Source: Lytechinus pictus
Taxonomy: Eukaryota > Echinodermata > Echinoidea > Temnopleuroida > Toxopneustidae
Reading direction: 5' to 3'
Assembly (NCBI RefSeq): GCF_037042905.1
Contig: NC_087253.1
Span: 11,885,001-11,949,000, forward strand
DNA length: 64,000 nt
How positions within the stretch are numbered: position 1 is the stretch's first letter; every line of letters begins with the position of its first letter. Below the pieces are notes generated by a model, which saw only the letters and a list, made by a program, of their open reading frames with translations, was not told the origin of the DNA and ran no database searches. Below, piece after piece: positions 33,076 through 44,900 of the stretch. The position numbers were made by a program, and so were the translations under genes.

Positions 33076-36000
33076 GTATATGGATCCCGCAGTCGGTTAA
33101 GTCCTGATGGGGTTTACTAATTTTGTTAACCCTTTTGTGATGCATCGTAATCAGTGGTGATGTTTATTAACATCGAATTCCTGAGTCTTTGACCGAAGAG
33201 ATGCACAGTGATGGGTGAAATTTAATTTTGGGAGCCAAAAGTATATGTAATAAGATTTCCTTAATTACATTATTTCATGTTGAAAAAGCAACCGTTGACA
33301 AAAAGAAGAGAATATTAGGATTGACTTAGTCATGTTTATTCAAAGAAAGTCAGAGTATGATATGTAAAGGGATGGTCCTTCTTAAACTTTGAATATTTTA
33401 CTTAATCGAATAAACAAGCGTAACAAAAAAAAATGAGTGAGCTGATGTTGTACATCGATCTCCCCACCTCTTTTGTTCCATGATATTTCTTCCTTTTTTA
33501 CCATTTTCGGGTAAAAACTCAAAAGATATGCTTTTTTATTTAATGAGTAATCTTATGATTGAGATCCCTTACTTCGTTACAAACAAGAGTGATGGGCTTA
33601 TAGATCTAAGCAAGAGATGCTATTAAACATGAAGTAAAAAGGAAAGAAATGTGACATTATCAGCTCGCTCATTTTGATGACATGGTTAAAACTTCTTCCT
33701 AAAATAACACGAATACTAAAAAGGCATAACTCACTACGTTAACATGTTCAGTTGTTTCGTGTTACGTTTTATTCATACATTCTAATATCAATTTCAGAGG
33801 GAGCACCTTTAGAATTTTGCTTATGAAGGTTTGACTTACATTCATTTCATGTAAATCGTTCCGAGCACGTGACGTTTCTTATCATTTATTTTTTTTATAG
33901 GAAATGAACGACTTTGTGGAAGGTTCTGGGAATCATGGGATCGTCATCTTCACTTTGGTGAGATTATCATTCAATTCATATCGAAATTGAATATATTCTT
34001 GTCGCACCCCACATCCTTTCTTCCTGCCACCCTCCTTCTCCTCCTCACCGTCTTCTATTTAGACTCTTTCCCTGGAACTCAACCCATCTCTCATTCATAA
34101 TATATAGCACTTATGAGGCGCCGATTTATCGAGTTTCCTATTCAATGGCGCACTATATATTACCCCGGCTGTAGCTCCAGCTGCTAAAGGCGCTTGGTGC
34201 ATTCAAGTAATTAATCCTGCCGGGTACCCATTCACCTCACCTGGGTTGAGTGCAGCACAATGTGGATAAATTTCTTGCTGAAGGAAAACACGCCTAGGCT
34301 GAGATTCGAACTCACGCCCCTCTCATTGAGAGACGAGATTCGTAACCACTAGACCATGACGTCCCCACTCATTGTTTCTTTCTCTCCCTCTACTACCCCC
34401 TCCCTTTCCACGCCTTCGCCACCTCCCCAGAGATCTCTCTATCCCATCTTTCTCTTTCCCCTTCTTACACCCACATCCTCTCTTCCTGCCACCCTCCTTC
34501 TCCTCCTCACCGTCTTCTATTTAGACTCTTTCCCTGGAACTCACCTAATCTCCCACTCTATGTCTTTCTCTCCATCTACTACCCCCCCCCCCTCCCTTTC
34601 CACACCTTCGTCACCTCCCCACATATCTCTGTCTCCCAGTCTTTCTCTTCCCCCCCCCCCTCTCACATCCCACATCCTCTCCCCCATCCTTCCATTCTCT
34701 CTCCCACCTTATATATCCCCCATCGATAGTCACCTCCCAGTTCGATCTTTCTCTTTCCAGTTCCCACCACACCCCCTCTCTTCCTCGACCCACCCTCTTC
34801 CTCTAATTCTCCTCCTTAACGTTCTCTAGAATCCTCTTTCTGCCTCTCCGTATTCCCTTATGTAACAAAGCATTTTTTAATTAATTTGTGATTTTATCTT
34901 TATTTCTCAGGGTTCTGTCGTCTCATCATTAATGAACGACGAACTCAATGAAAATCTGGCCACAGTTTTCAGCGAGCTGCCGCAGAGGGTGCTGTGGAGA
35001 TTGAAGGGGACACGCCCACGTAACCTTGGAAACAACACGCTTGTTTCGGACTGGCTACCACAGAATGACCTCCTTGGTGAATACACATGATATTAATGAA
35101 TAATTCAGTCATAGCAATGGTTAATAATGAATTGTTATACTTATACTTGATCATTGTTTTGTTATTCATTGTTATACATATCATGATCACAGAAATTATC
35201 ACAGTGATCTGGGTTTATTTATCGGTGTTAATCATGAAGGTAAAAAGGATGGAGTGACAACGAAATGGAAATTAATTCATGTAGTTTCTAAACAAGTACA
35301 AAATAAAGAATACACAGGTGCACTATAGCCTTAAGACTTAAGATACCGCCAGTTCCATGGGAAAACTGGAAACTGATTTGTGTTAAAAATTGATAATTGC
35401 GAATATTCCCAATTTTATTTGATCACAAAATGTTGGTAATATACATATGACGAAATGTATCTCAAAACCTTTACTGAAATTGGGCGAAATATTTTACGAT
35501 AAGTTTCAAAATGTGAAAAATCCTCAGAATTTGACAATTTTTAAATCAACATTTTACAAATTTCCGCACACTTCCTCATTATACAAAGTTAAGATTAGTT
35601 TCAGGGAATGCACCCATTTGTGATGTTTATGTGTTACAGTTGCGCCCACAAGCGCCCAGTCTAGTGATTTCAAATCATATTTCAATAAATATTACAACAT
35701 CTATTTCTGCTTTCCCCCGTAAAAGCTAACAATTGCCTGCTCATAATATCCGACTAGAGGCAGCGAAAAAGTAACTATTATTACAAAAGCATATTTCCTC
35801 TCAAGTATGTCTGGCCAGTAAGTCTGTAGTTAGGACGGAATCTTTTGTCTCCAATCTGCAAGAAAAAGCCAATGAAACACATGCCTGACATATCAAACGT
35901 GGCTTGAATGGCACTCCTTCCCTTTTACCTCCATGTATTAATCGACAAAGAATGAAGCAGATCCAGTTTGAGTTAAATCAAAGATATATGCATGTGATAT

Positions 36001-39000
36001 ATGAATATGCATTAACACATACAATAATTTCCACTGCATGCAACATATCGTCGCCGAATCCACGAAGTGGCATACGCGACCGTTGATGCGCGAAATCACT
36101 TTTCGAGATAAACGCGAATCAAGATTTTTACATTTTCAACTGCCCGTTGCTTTATGATTGTGAAGTTTAACGGAATGAAGAATGCACAGACCAAGAGCCA
36201 GGTATCTACTCTTGCCTTCCATATTAAAAATTTATAGAATGAACATCAAATCTTGACATAGTAGTGATTTAAACACAAGCATGACAAGTGTCGTTTTGTG
36301 CATAGTTATATTATAGTTATTTTTGCTTTCCCCGTAAAAGTTAACAATGTGTCTGCTCATAATATCCTACCAGAGGCAGCGAAAAGTAACTATCATTACA
36401 AAAACATATTTCCTATCGTATCTTGCCAGTAAGTCTGTAGTTAGGAACTTAAGGAATCTTTTGTCTCCAATCTGCAAGATTCCCGGCAGAGACATTTTTT
36501 CGGCATCACCAATTTTTCCAAAGGGTAGATAGCTCTGGGGAACCTTGATTCAAGCTACGCCTACCATTGTTCTCTTCATCAATTTCTTTACAAAATTTAA
36601 ATAAAAAATAGTTGCCATAGCTGTTGTACATGTATAACTTCACACATTTATATATATATTCTCACTTATTGCAATATTTTTATGAGAAACTGAATTGTCA
36701 TGATGTACTACCCTATCATGTGAACATAAAATTGGGTATAAAAGAAATCTACCTGTCTTCAATTTTTTTTAATCCAATCTCTTCTGAATAAAAAAAATGA
36801 TTTTTCTTAGCCACTTTTATTCACGTTTTAATATGAATTTCAAATTTTCTTTGGTCTCATCAGAGCGACTAAATATCTTTAGGTTTTGAGACAAAAAACA
36901 AGAAAATTTATGAAAAATGTACCTAACCACTTTTGACAAATGAGCTCTTCAGAAGAGTTTGGTTGGAAAAGGGGTTAGGTCCACTCAAAGAAAATCATTT
37001 TTTTTTATTCTCCCATATTGCAATATTCTTATGCAAAACTAAATTTTCATGATACCCTACCATGTGAATATAAAATTGGATATAAAAGAAATCTTCCTGT
37101 CTTCATATTTTTAAAAATATTCTTTTCCCAAAAAAAAATTGTGGGCCTAACACCTGAACGTTTTTTAGGCTAGAGTCGGGTTTTTTTTTTTCATTTTAAA
37201 TTGGGTTCTAAATTTCGGTGGAATGATAGACCATAGCCAGAGAAAACTAAAACCGAAAGATACATAAAATGGACTTTTCACGTGATTTTGAGACGTTGTG
37301 CTACTTCGTGGATTCAGCGACGATATATATTTTTCTACTCTCAACCCAGGTGATGTGACAGTAAATGTGGAAAGGTGGTTATAAACTGATCGCAATATAA
37401 GATCGATTCATGTTTAATGAAGTGCACCATAACAGAGGACTGGCTCTTACCCCTCCTCCACTCAACCTTTGTTTTATTATTTCATCCCAAAATCCTGATA
37501 GGGTTTACTAAATCGTCCAATCTCAATCCTCATTATCTCCAGCTAACCTGTGTCCTCTGTCTTTATTATGCTTGATACCTAACCCAAGAAATTACAAGAC
37601 AAATTAAGACGTGGGCCCGGCGAACACGTTAAATGAATGGACAGAACTTCTGTCTATTAACAGATTAAAGGCTCATGATCATCATCTATACTTTAACATG
37701 TTTATTTTGTTTTTTCGTTTCGTAACGAACCACCAGGTCACCCCAAGACAAAGTTGATGATCTATCATGGAGGAGCCAACGGTATCAATGAGATCGTCAC
37801 CCATGGCGTTCCTGTTCTGCTCATGCCTCTAGCTGGCGACCAGATGGGTAATGCAGTCAGGGTGCAGGCCAAAGGAATGGGGTTCGCTATCGATAAGAAT
37901 ACACTCACTGAAGAAAGCTTCAGAGAGGCAGTTCACGAGATGCTCAACAACCCAAAGTTAGTAATTATAATAAATGAATATACCATATATTACAGCGAGA
38001 TATGGGAACATCTATCAATACTTATGAACGTTTCCCCCTGGAAACCTGTAACCACAGAACAATGCACGTCTAAATACCATGTCAGACAAGCCTCTCACAA
38101 CTTTCTAGCTCTTCTTCAAGGATCCCTGCGTCATCTAACAGGTTACATTAGCGCCATACACCCATCAAACCCATAACAGGCCTATCACCCATTTATTTTA
38201 AAGCCCACTCGATTCATTTATTTATTATTTATTTATTTAAAAATCTTTATACAGGATAAGCATGTTTAGATAATATATACACATTCATTGTAATGTCCAC
38301 TTTCCCGCTGTCTCTGCTCAAGTCACTCCAAATTAGGTCAGAACAAAGTAAGAAGGGAGTTTTCTAACGCTTTCGTTTAACTTGGCGTACCGTACTTACT
38401 ATTGCTACTTTCAACAAAGATTCACATTGAGTGAAATAATGAGAGATTTTATAAGTGTACACAATTATTGGAGTGTCAAAACTTTCGCGTTTAGCGCCGG
38501 ATAGAGGAGAGAGAACTACATACTCCCGGCACCAAATAGAATTATGCCGGTTGGCTCATATCTCTGCTAATCAAGGTTCTACTGCAATGTCAGCTTCAAA
38601 TGCGAGTTAGGGCAAGGTCTCTCTCCCTTGCATCTACCTATACCCTTGAAGGTCGCACTAACGCTTCGAATAATAATGCACCCTTTTCAGTAGATGATTC
38701 CCCAAGTCCACTCTGTCTGTCCTCTGCTTCGACAAGTTTGAGAAGGAAGCTACCGTTTCTGCAAGACTCAACAAGCGCCAAAAGCATGAGCAAGGATGCT
38801 CACCATTATTGGGGGGATGGAGTTGGGGCTTGAGGGGTCCCGCTTGTTTTGGGTCTCCTACAACAGGTATAGCTTCCATCTCAAAGAGGCCAGACTGGCA
38901 TCCCTCAACTACCCCTGACATGCCGTTAACCATGCCATCCCCAAGCCTATATATCAACACATCTAATCTTTATCAAATCTATTCCCTTGATTTTTGTTCA

Positions 39001-39308
39001 ATATTTTTATCATCATTCTTAGGTACACTGCTAATGCAAAGAAGGCTGCTGCTATAATGAAAGATCAAATCGTGCCTGTCCGAGACAAGGTCGTCTACTA
39101 CATCGAACATATCTTGAAATTTGGGGGTGACCATCTCAGAACTCGAGCTCTAGAACTCAACTTCATCCAGCGAGAATCCATCGACGTCATAGCATTCCTC
39201 GCAGCTCTTTTCGTTGTGTTTCTATTGACAATACGATGGATTCTTTTAAAATGCTGTGGGCTGTGTTTTTGTCGGCAACAGAAGGATGCTAGACCCAAAG
39301 CAGATTGA
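32200..39308 (+). CDS. UGT: UDP-glucuronosyltransferase UGT-B, complete, 5 coding exons, 534 aa
   Basis: The exons are 32200-33075, 33901-33957, 34911-35076, 37737-37956 and 39023-39308 (876, 57, 166, 220 and 286 nt). The protein parallels UGT-A: signal peptide (1-24), His40 in SQH, donor signature from Trp359 to the DQ pair at 401-402, one membrane segment near 495-514, and a basic tail ending RPKAD (an imperfect KXKXX). The two middle exons sum to 223 nt, exactly the size of UGT-A exon 2, so the 953-bp intron between them is extra here. The usual Asp of the FDxxxxD box is Leu151. UGT-B is a tandem paralogue of UGT-A on the same strand, 8.6 kb downstream. Substrate is unknown. Confidence 0.92.
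33076..33900 (+). other. UGT-B intron 1
   Basis: 825 bp, AT-rich, with no gene or strong repeat recognised. It ends TTTTTTTATAG before 33901. Confidence 0.8.
33901..33957 (+). CDS. UGT: UGT-B exon 2a (19 codons)
   Basis: It encodes EMNDFVEGSGNHGIVIFTL and stops at a phase-0 GT donor (GTGAGA). The next codon of the family, Gly of LGS, is on the following exon. Confidence 0.85.
33958..34910 (+). other. Extra intron of UGT-B, pyrimidine-rich
   Basis: This phase-0 intron between Leu and Gly of the TLGS strand is absent from UGT-A. It consists largely of a C/T-rich repeat (unit about 190 bp, seen at 34007-34090 with 34370-34555 and again from 34565). A SINE has inserted into the first copy. The open frame 34356-34829 is a low-complexity artefact. 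Confidence 0.8.
34095..34366 (-). repeat. tRNA-derived SINE with conserved body
   Basis: Read on the minus strand from 34366: ATGGTCTAGTGGTTACGAAT (A box) and GTGAGTTCGAATCTC (B box). The body that follows contains TTTATCCACATTGTGCTGC and ACTCAACCCAGGTGAGGT. The same body without the tRNA head occurs on the plus strand at about 57035-57200. Confidence 0.7.
34911..35076 (+). CDS. UGT: UGT-B exon 2b
   Basis: The acceptor is TTTATTTCTCAG before 34911. It encodes GSVVSSLMNDELNEN and ends WLPQNDLL plus one base (phase 1) with donor GTGAAT. It is nearly identical to the matching part of UGT-A. Confidence 0.9.
35077..37736 (+). other. UGT-B intron 3 with direct and inverted repeats
   Basis: A ~175-bp direct repeat occurs at about 35705-35870 and 36325-36500 (CATATTTCCT, CCAGTAAGTCTGTAGTTAGG, CTTTTGTCTCCAATCTGCA). 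An inverted pair (GAATCCACGAAGTGGCA near 36057 and its near-complement at 37302-37318) may bound an element. 36640-37160 is a fragment of the CCCCTTTTG repeat family also at 47348 and 62935. No gene is seen. Confidence 0.65.
37737..37956 (+). CDS. UGT: UGT-B exon 3
   Basis: It encodes GHPKTKLMIYHGG through AGDQMGNAVRVQAKGMG to NNP plus two bases. The donor is GTTAGT at 37957, weaker than the GTAAGT of UGT-A but in the same place. The frame stays open past it for 70 codons, so read-through transcripts would code for an altered tail. Confidence 0.9.
37957..39022 (+). other. UGT-B intron 4
   Basis: 1.07 kb. Open frames on both strands at 38600-38960 are unrecognised and may be remnants of a mobile element. 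The intron ends CATCATTCTTAG. Confidence 0.6.
39023..39308 (+). CDS. UGT: UGT-B exon 4 (C-terminus; fifth coding exon)
   Basis: It encodes YTANAKKAAAIMKDQ, the RALELNFIQRESID segment, a membrane anchor, KCCGLCFC and a basic tail. The stop TGA is at 39306-39308. Confidence 0.92.
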
Positions 39309-39418
39309 TTCAGCTATTTGCAACACAAATATTTAATTCATAAATTTGATAATTGACTGTTCTTACTTTTTACCAATTTTCAATTTCGATATTTGATATG
39401 AGTGAATACTCGTATATC

Positions 39419-39424
39419 AATAAA
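39419..39424 (+). promoter_or_regulatory. Possible poly(A) signal of UGT-B
   Basis: The word AATAAA lies 111 nt after the UGT-B stop codon. The distance is reasonable for a 3' UTR, but no cleavage site can be seen. Confidence 0.5.
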
Positions 39425-39907
39425 CCAATAACATATATTCAATACCATGGTACGTCGAATTTTATGTTGTATTTTAGATATATCTAATATCTGCTGATTG
39501 AATTTTGCGCAGAGAGATAATTTGACATTGTGTAATCCGACTCATTACAATTACTCATCACTAATGTCATTGGTGCTACAACCTTACAACAATTGCCCCC
39601 CCCCCCCCGAAATTTGAAAACCTACATTTTTTACTGAAAATTTAAAAAAAATCATTAATATTGTGCACAGAATCCTTCATTTTCACTTTAGAAAACGCAA
39701 AAGCGCCCCCAATGATAAGCTCGGGCGCTTCGCTCCTCGTTTTCAAGTCTCTTCGAAAAGTTTTATGCGTCTCCCCCCCCCCCCCTCTGGGGTTTTGCAA
39801 ACACTTTCGATTGAGATTTGTTTGTGTTTGTGGGCGTTTATGTGAAAGACGGTGGGGGAGGGAGAAAGTGTGTGCGGGTGCGTAATTGCGTGGGCGTATG
39901 CGATATA

Positions 39908-40284
39908 TACCGTGTTTACACTTGATCGGCATTTGGTTCTGAACCAATTGCCGATGCAGAATCGGCATTTGGATTGCGTTTACACGTTATTACAGCTCGC
40001 GGTTCAGAACCGCGAGCCGATGCAAAAACTTGAAATGATACGCATACCTACAATATACGTCATAATAAAGACAACGCTGGATCAGTGCGCTAACAATTAC
40101 GTCACAATGGTAAAGTAATTGAAATGCGCACAAATTGCCGGTGCAGAATCGGCTTTCTGTTTACACGTAGTAAAAAAGCCGATTCTGCATCGGCTCGCGG
40201 TTCAGAACCTACTACTTTGGTGGTGCAAATTGCCGGTTCTGAACCGCCAGCCGATTCAATTGCCGATTAAGTGTAAACACGGTA
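39908..40284. mobile_element. MITE with ACCGTGTTTACACTT termini
   Basis: The ends are TACCGTGTTTACACTTGATC and its near-complement AAGTGTAAACACGGTA, with TA at each edge. The inside is rich in CGGTTCTGAACCG-like palindromes and CCGATTCTGCATCGGC words. It is about 377 bp and has no protein. Confidence 0.75.
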
Positions 40285-40576
40285 ATAGTTAAATAGATAA
40301 AGAGAGAGAGGGGGAGAGAATGGAGAGAAAGGAGATGAAAGAGACTTGAGAAGGGATGAATGTGCATGTGTGCGTGCGTTTGTGAGGGAGTGAGAGGGTA
40401 TAAACAGATTTATAAGAAAGTGAGCGAGAGGTATAATGTATATATATATATAGTAAACAGTGGTAATAAAATACGAGCTGTGATTGGCTAAATTGGTACC
40501 ACGTGACCTCCCTTCAAAAAGTTATATTGTACATATGTACAATATAACTTTGGATTATTTGAGGGTAAAGCCCGTG

Positions 40577-41520
40577 TTAAGGACGTTCCACAGTTATGTT
40601 TGTGCGCATTATGATCTGCGCATAGTTTACACTCTGCGCGCTGACGTCACAATGGATGAACAGGTGATTAATTAGCTGCGGGTATGTGCTGATTTTTCTC
40701 ATCTTCTGCACTTTAACTGCAGATCCGATGCGTTATTTCATGAAGCTAAAAAATTGAATTATTCCATGGACCATTCAAAAAAAGATTATCTACAATTTCA
40801 AAATACTTTACTCTGCAGTGCTGCCAAGAATCACGAATATTACCCCGAGTTTGAATAAATGGTAGAGTGGTTTTGATTTTTTCTTCACATATATACAAAG
40901 CATTCGGCGCATTTTTGGTGTTTTAAAAAGCACATTTGCTCTAATAAAAATACTGATAGTTTAAAAACAAGCACATGAACCCCTATTTTTTAATGTTTGT
41001 TCCTCTTAGGTATACCTTCCTCTACAACTCTACACATTTTGGTGAAAATGACATGGATTTTGAATAAAGTGCATCATTTATTGTACTTATGTAGTTTGTT
41101 ACTGAAATTTCACATTTTTTAGATTGGGATTTTGTTATCTTTTACGCCATTTTTAAGAACTGACAGTGCTGTTAAACTTAAAATTGCAAACAAATAGCAC
41201 TATAAATATATTCTCCATTCTAACGATACAATTATTAACTCTCTTGCGAAATTTGATTACTTTTTCATGTATTTTGACTGAGTAATAGAGGTTTACACTC
41301 ATTGTAGTAATCTTGGGCGGTCTAAAAATGCCAAATTATTTTGAATGCGCAATTCTTAAGAACATCAATTTGGGTGAACTTTGAAGTTCTATAGCAAAAA
41401 ATTAAGCACATGGACCTATGTTAATTTTTGCATATTTCAAATATTAAGGTTCTAAAGTATTTATGTGCAAAGTTTGGTGAAAATGACATGGATTTCACTT
41501 TAACTGTGGAACGTCCTTAA
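40577..41520. mobile_element. MITE with TTAAGGACGTTCCACAGTTA termini
   Basis: The two ends are exact complements over 20 bp (TTAAGGACGTTCCACAGTTA at 40577, TAACTGTGGAACGTCCTTAA ending 41520). It is 944 bp long with no transposase frame. Confidence 0.85.
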
Positions 41521-41957
41521 ATGAATGTGGAAAATAATGGCAATGCGTATTTAGACAGTAAGCCATGCGCGTCAGCATTAACTACACGCGTACAATGCGT
41601 TGAATCTTAATTTTTATAGTGACGTCACCTTTTCCTGACCCGTGCAACAGTGGTACGCAAAGACCTTATAATATATTACTAGACCGAAAGCTGCGTGCGC
41701 GTTCAGCACAAAACAAATGAGATTAGGCTCCGCCTACCGCGATCATTTGAAGACAAAAATAAGCCCTCATTGACATTCATGAGCATGAAGATATTCATAA
41801 TCCGGCCTTTTCATTGGCTAAGAGCGTCATTAATACGCGATTTCCCCGATTCTTTGTCATCGATACTAGTGGTATCGTGTTACAGAATTAATTATTCATT
41901 TGACCTCATTACGTCATCTAATTTATTCATTCTGAAACTTTTCTTTCCACACACAAA

Positions 41958-44900
41958 ATGGACCTACGAACACTCCGGTGAGTACGTATTAATTGATATA
42001 ACCACATGAATTCAGTGGACTATTTACACATTTCACACTGTATTTTGTGATTTAGGTTATTTGTTTAACAAATTAGAGAGTTTGCTATTAATCTTCTGTT
42101 AAAGGAAAGCAGAATTTGGTCTTTGAAATTGAAGTCAGATTGTCATCGTCGCCCAGTGCAGCCTGTATGTTGCTTGCAATGTTGTGGTTATGCCGTTATG
42201 CCGCTGTGTTGACCACATGTATTTTGTACGGGCTCCTAGCCGGCTGGGAATCGAGAGATAATCGGGCTGGTTTGGTTCACCTCCAACAAGGACCAACCCA
42301 CGATTGATTAAAACAAGAAGAATGAGGCTTCTTTTTGTACACTGTAACGTTAGATCTAGAGGGAGATCTGCATCTATCTTCAGTAGATCGAGACTCAGTC
42401 AGGAATAAACTGTGAAGCGGAGTATGGATGAAGATACGCCTGTCATTGTGTCAATCCTCAGTCCTCACTTTGTTTCAGATATCAAATTTATTTTTCATAA
42501 CTTCAGGCTTCTGCATTTAGCCCCCACCCATGTTATTGTTATTTATAAATATAGTTAGACTCGGTCTTAGAAATAACATGCTGCTCTGCATGTTTGTCTT
42601 ATTATCAATAGATCTAGGGCCTAGGCCCTAGATCAGGGGTTCTCAATAGGTGGCGCGCGCGCCACTTGTGGCGCACCGAGCCTTGCGGAGTGGCGCTTGG
42701 GAGCCGGTATAAAAGATAAAGGAAAAATAAGGGAGAAAAAATGTATCTACCAGTAACCTGGCAATAAGGTTTTGGTGATCATTTTAATACAAAGAGAAAA
42801 CAAAAACTCTTTACTTGACACTTAATTGCTAATTGATTTCCTCAAATTTTGTCCAATTTAGCACTCGATAACCCCTATTATGGAGGATCGATGGTGTTCT
42901 CCTTTTTATTTATTCTATGCTGTACAAAGTTTTTGTGCCGTACAAGTGATTTGAAAACCCCGTTTGTAGGATTTCTATTTCAACGGCGAGAAATTTTGCA
43001 TTTCCAGAGTATACGTTTTGGTTAAGAGTTAAACATCAAATGATATGATATTCAAAGAACATCCTGATCATAAAAGATTATGAATTTGGGACATAACAAG
43101 CAGAAACTTTGTTTCCGAAGCCGATTAAAATCCGATGTTTTAAAAGTGAAATAAATGTATGCTCAGATGCATTGTCTGCCGTGATTGCCTGCATGCACTC
43201 TTGCTTAACATGAACTGAATTAATGATACTGCACGTGAGTTATAGAGAGAGAGGGGCAGTTGGGGCGTTGGTGCAGTGCAACGCCTAATTTTCAGCCCTT
43301 GCAAAATCGGGGAACGTAGCTTCAACCACTGGCGTACTGGCGATTGGGGGGCCCAAGTGTTTCATGGCCAAGAAAAAAAAGGAGAAAGGGAAGGAAAAGG
43401 AAAGGGAAAGAGTGGAATATTGTATTATTTTATTAATATTATGTCAAAATATAGATATTTGTATTGCAAAGTTCAATATTTTTGCTTCAGCTGCCATATC
43501 TAGCCCCCTCATTTTTTTTTACTCATTACGCCACTTGCTTCAGCCAATATATCTGGGGCAGAACAGTCTGAACTAGTGGTATCATTGGTATGTTGTGAAA
43601 AAGTCACTGGTCATTTTTCTTTTAATATTGATATTGTGTAGTTTGTTGGCATTTGTATTTCTTCTGTTGATATTAATTAGAGCCCCCCTGGGCAATTTAA
43701 AAGGCCTCATATTCCAAAACTTCTTGGGGCTCTGCCCCCTCGACCCCCACGCCACCAGGGGCCTCTGGGCCCCCCATCCGCTGATACATTGCTGGTTTGC
43801 GCAATGGACAGTGGAGCATTACAGATTCTCAACATGAAATGTGGCGCTTCAAAAAAAGTAATTGAGAATGGCTGCCCTAGATCTTCTTAATCCTAGGGCT
43901 AGGCCATACTTACTTTAAATACTAAATTATACTTAGATCTAGGCTACTTTATTATTATTTATTCATCGATGCTATCAAGACAAGAGCTAGGCCTACCTAA
44001 TTCAAATCTAGTCTAACTTATACTTTCCCAACCCTCGACACTTACCCTCAGGGCTTATGATCTAGGTCTGGGCCTAAACGACTCCATTTAAATGCACGAG
44101 TATGACTGTCAGTGGACCAAGGACTAGATCTAGATCTACTCTTGGTCAATAATGGTAATGAAGTCTTAGCCAGGAATAAAAGTCAGAGTCAGACATCAAA
44201 AATTTATAAACCGATATAGGGTCTAGATCTCGGTTTAGAACCGAAGCTTTACTTTCCAGGTCTAGATAGATCGAGAGTCCATCGTTAGTCTACATCTAGA
44301 CCTAATTTAGATACATGAATGCTGTCGCACAGCACTGAGTCTTGTTGGACTAGATCTAGACTAAATAGATCTAGGCCTACTTTGAACTACTAGCCTAGTG
44401 CATGAGATTATGAAATTATGTTAAAATCAAATGAAATAAGATTCGGAAATAAAAAGATCCAGATTTTTTTTTTTTTTTTTGGGGGGGGGCAGACATGTGA
44501 AAAAATTTAGAGAAACCTAAAATTCAGAAAGCGAGGACCAGAAGCGACCAATATTACCTAGTCCTAGGGCCGTTTTGTGCATTTTCTAAAGTAAAATTGA
44601 AGGATGTCATGCAATTCTCTTTTTGATGAAGGTTTCACATTTCAGCTCTTACCCAAACCCCTCCCCCTATACGTACGGCCATGAAAAAGATCACTTCTTA
44701 TTATTGTTTTCTTTTCTTTCACAAACAGGTTGAGTTTGAAGAACAAGAAAAACAGTAGAGGTCTACCTATATGGTTCAAGATGATGATCATAAGTGCATG
44801 CATCATTTTGCAGATTCTCATCCAGGTATAAAACTTGAACTAACCCATACAAAATTACAGATACATTACATGCATTGAATGTTAACCATGTTTACATTAA

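Noticed and set aside
34356-34829. Pro/Ser-rich 157-residue open frame
   Set aside because: It is a C/T-rich repeat inside the extra UGT-B intron, low complexity with no splice logic.
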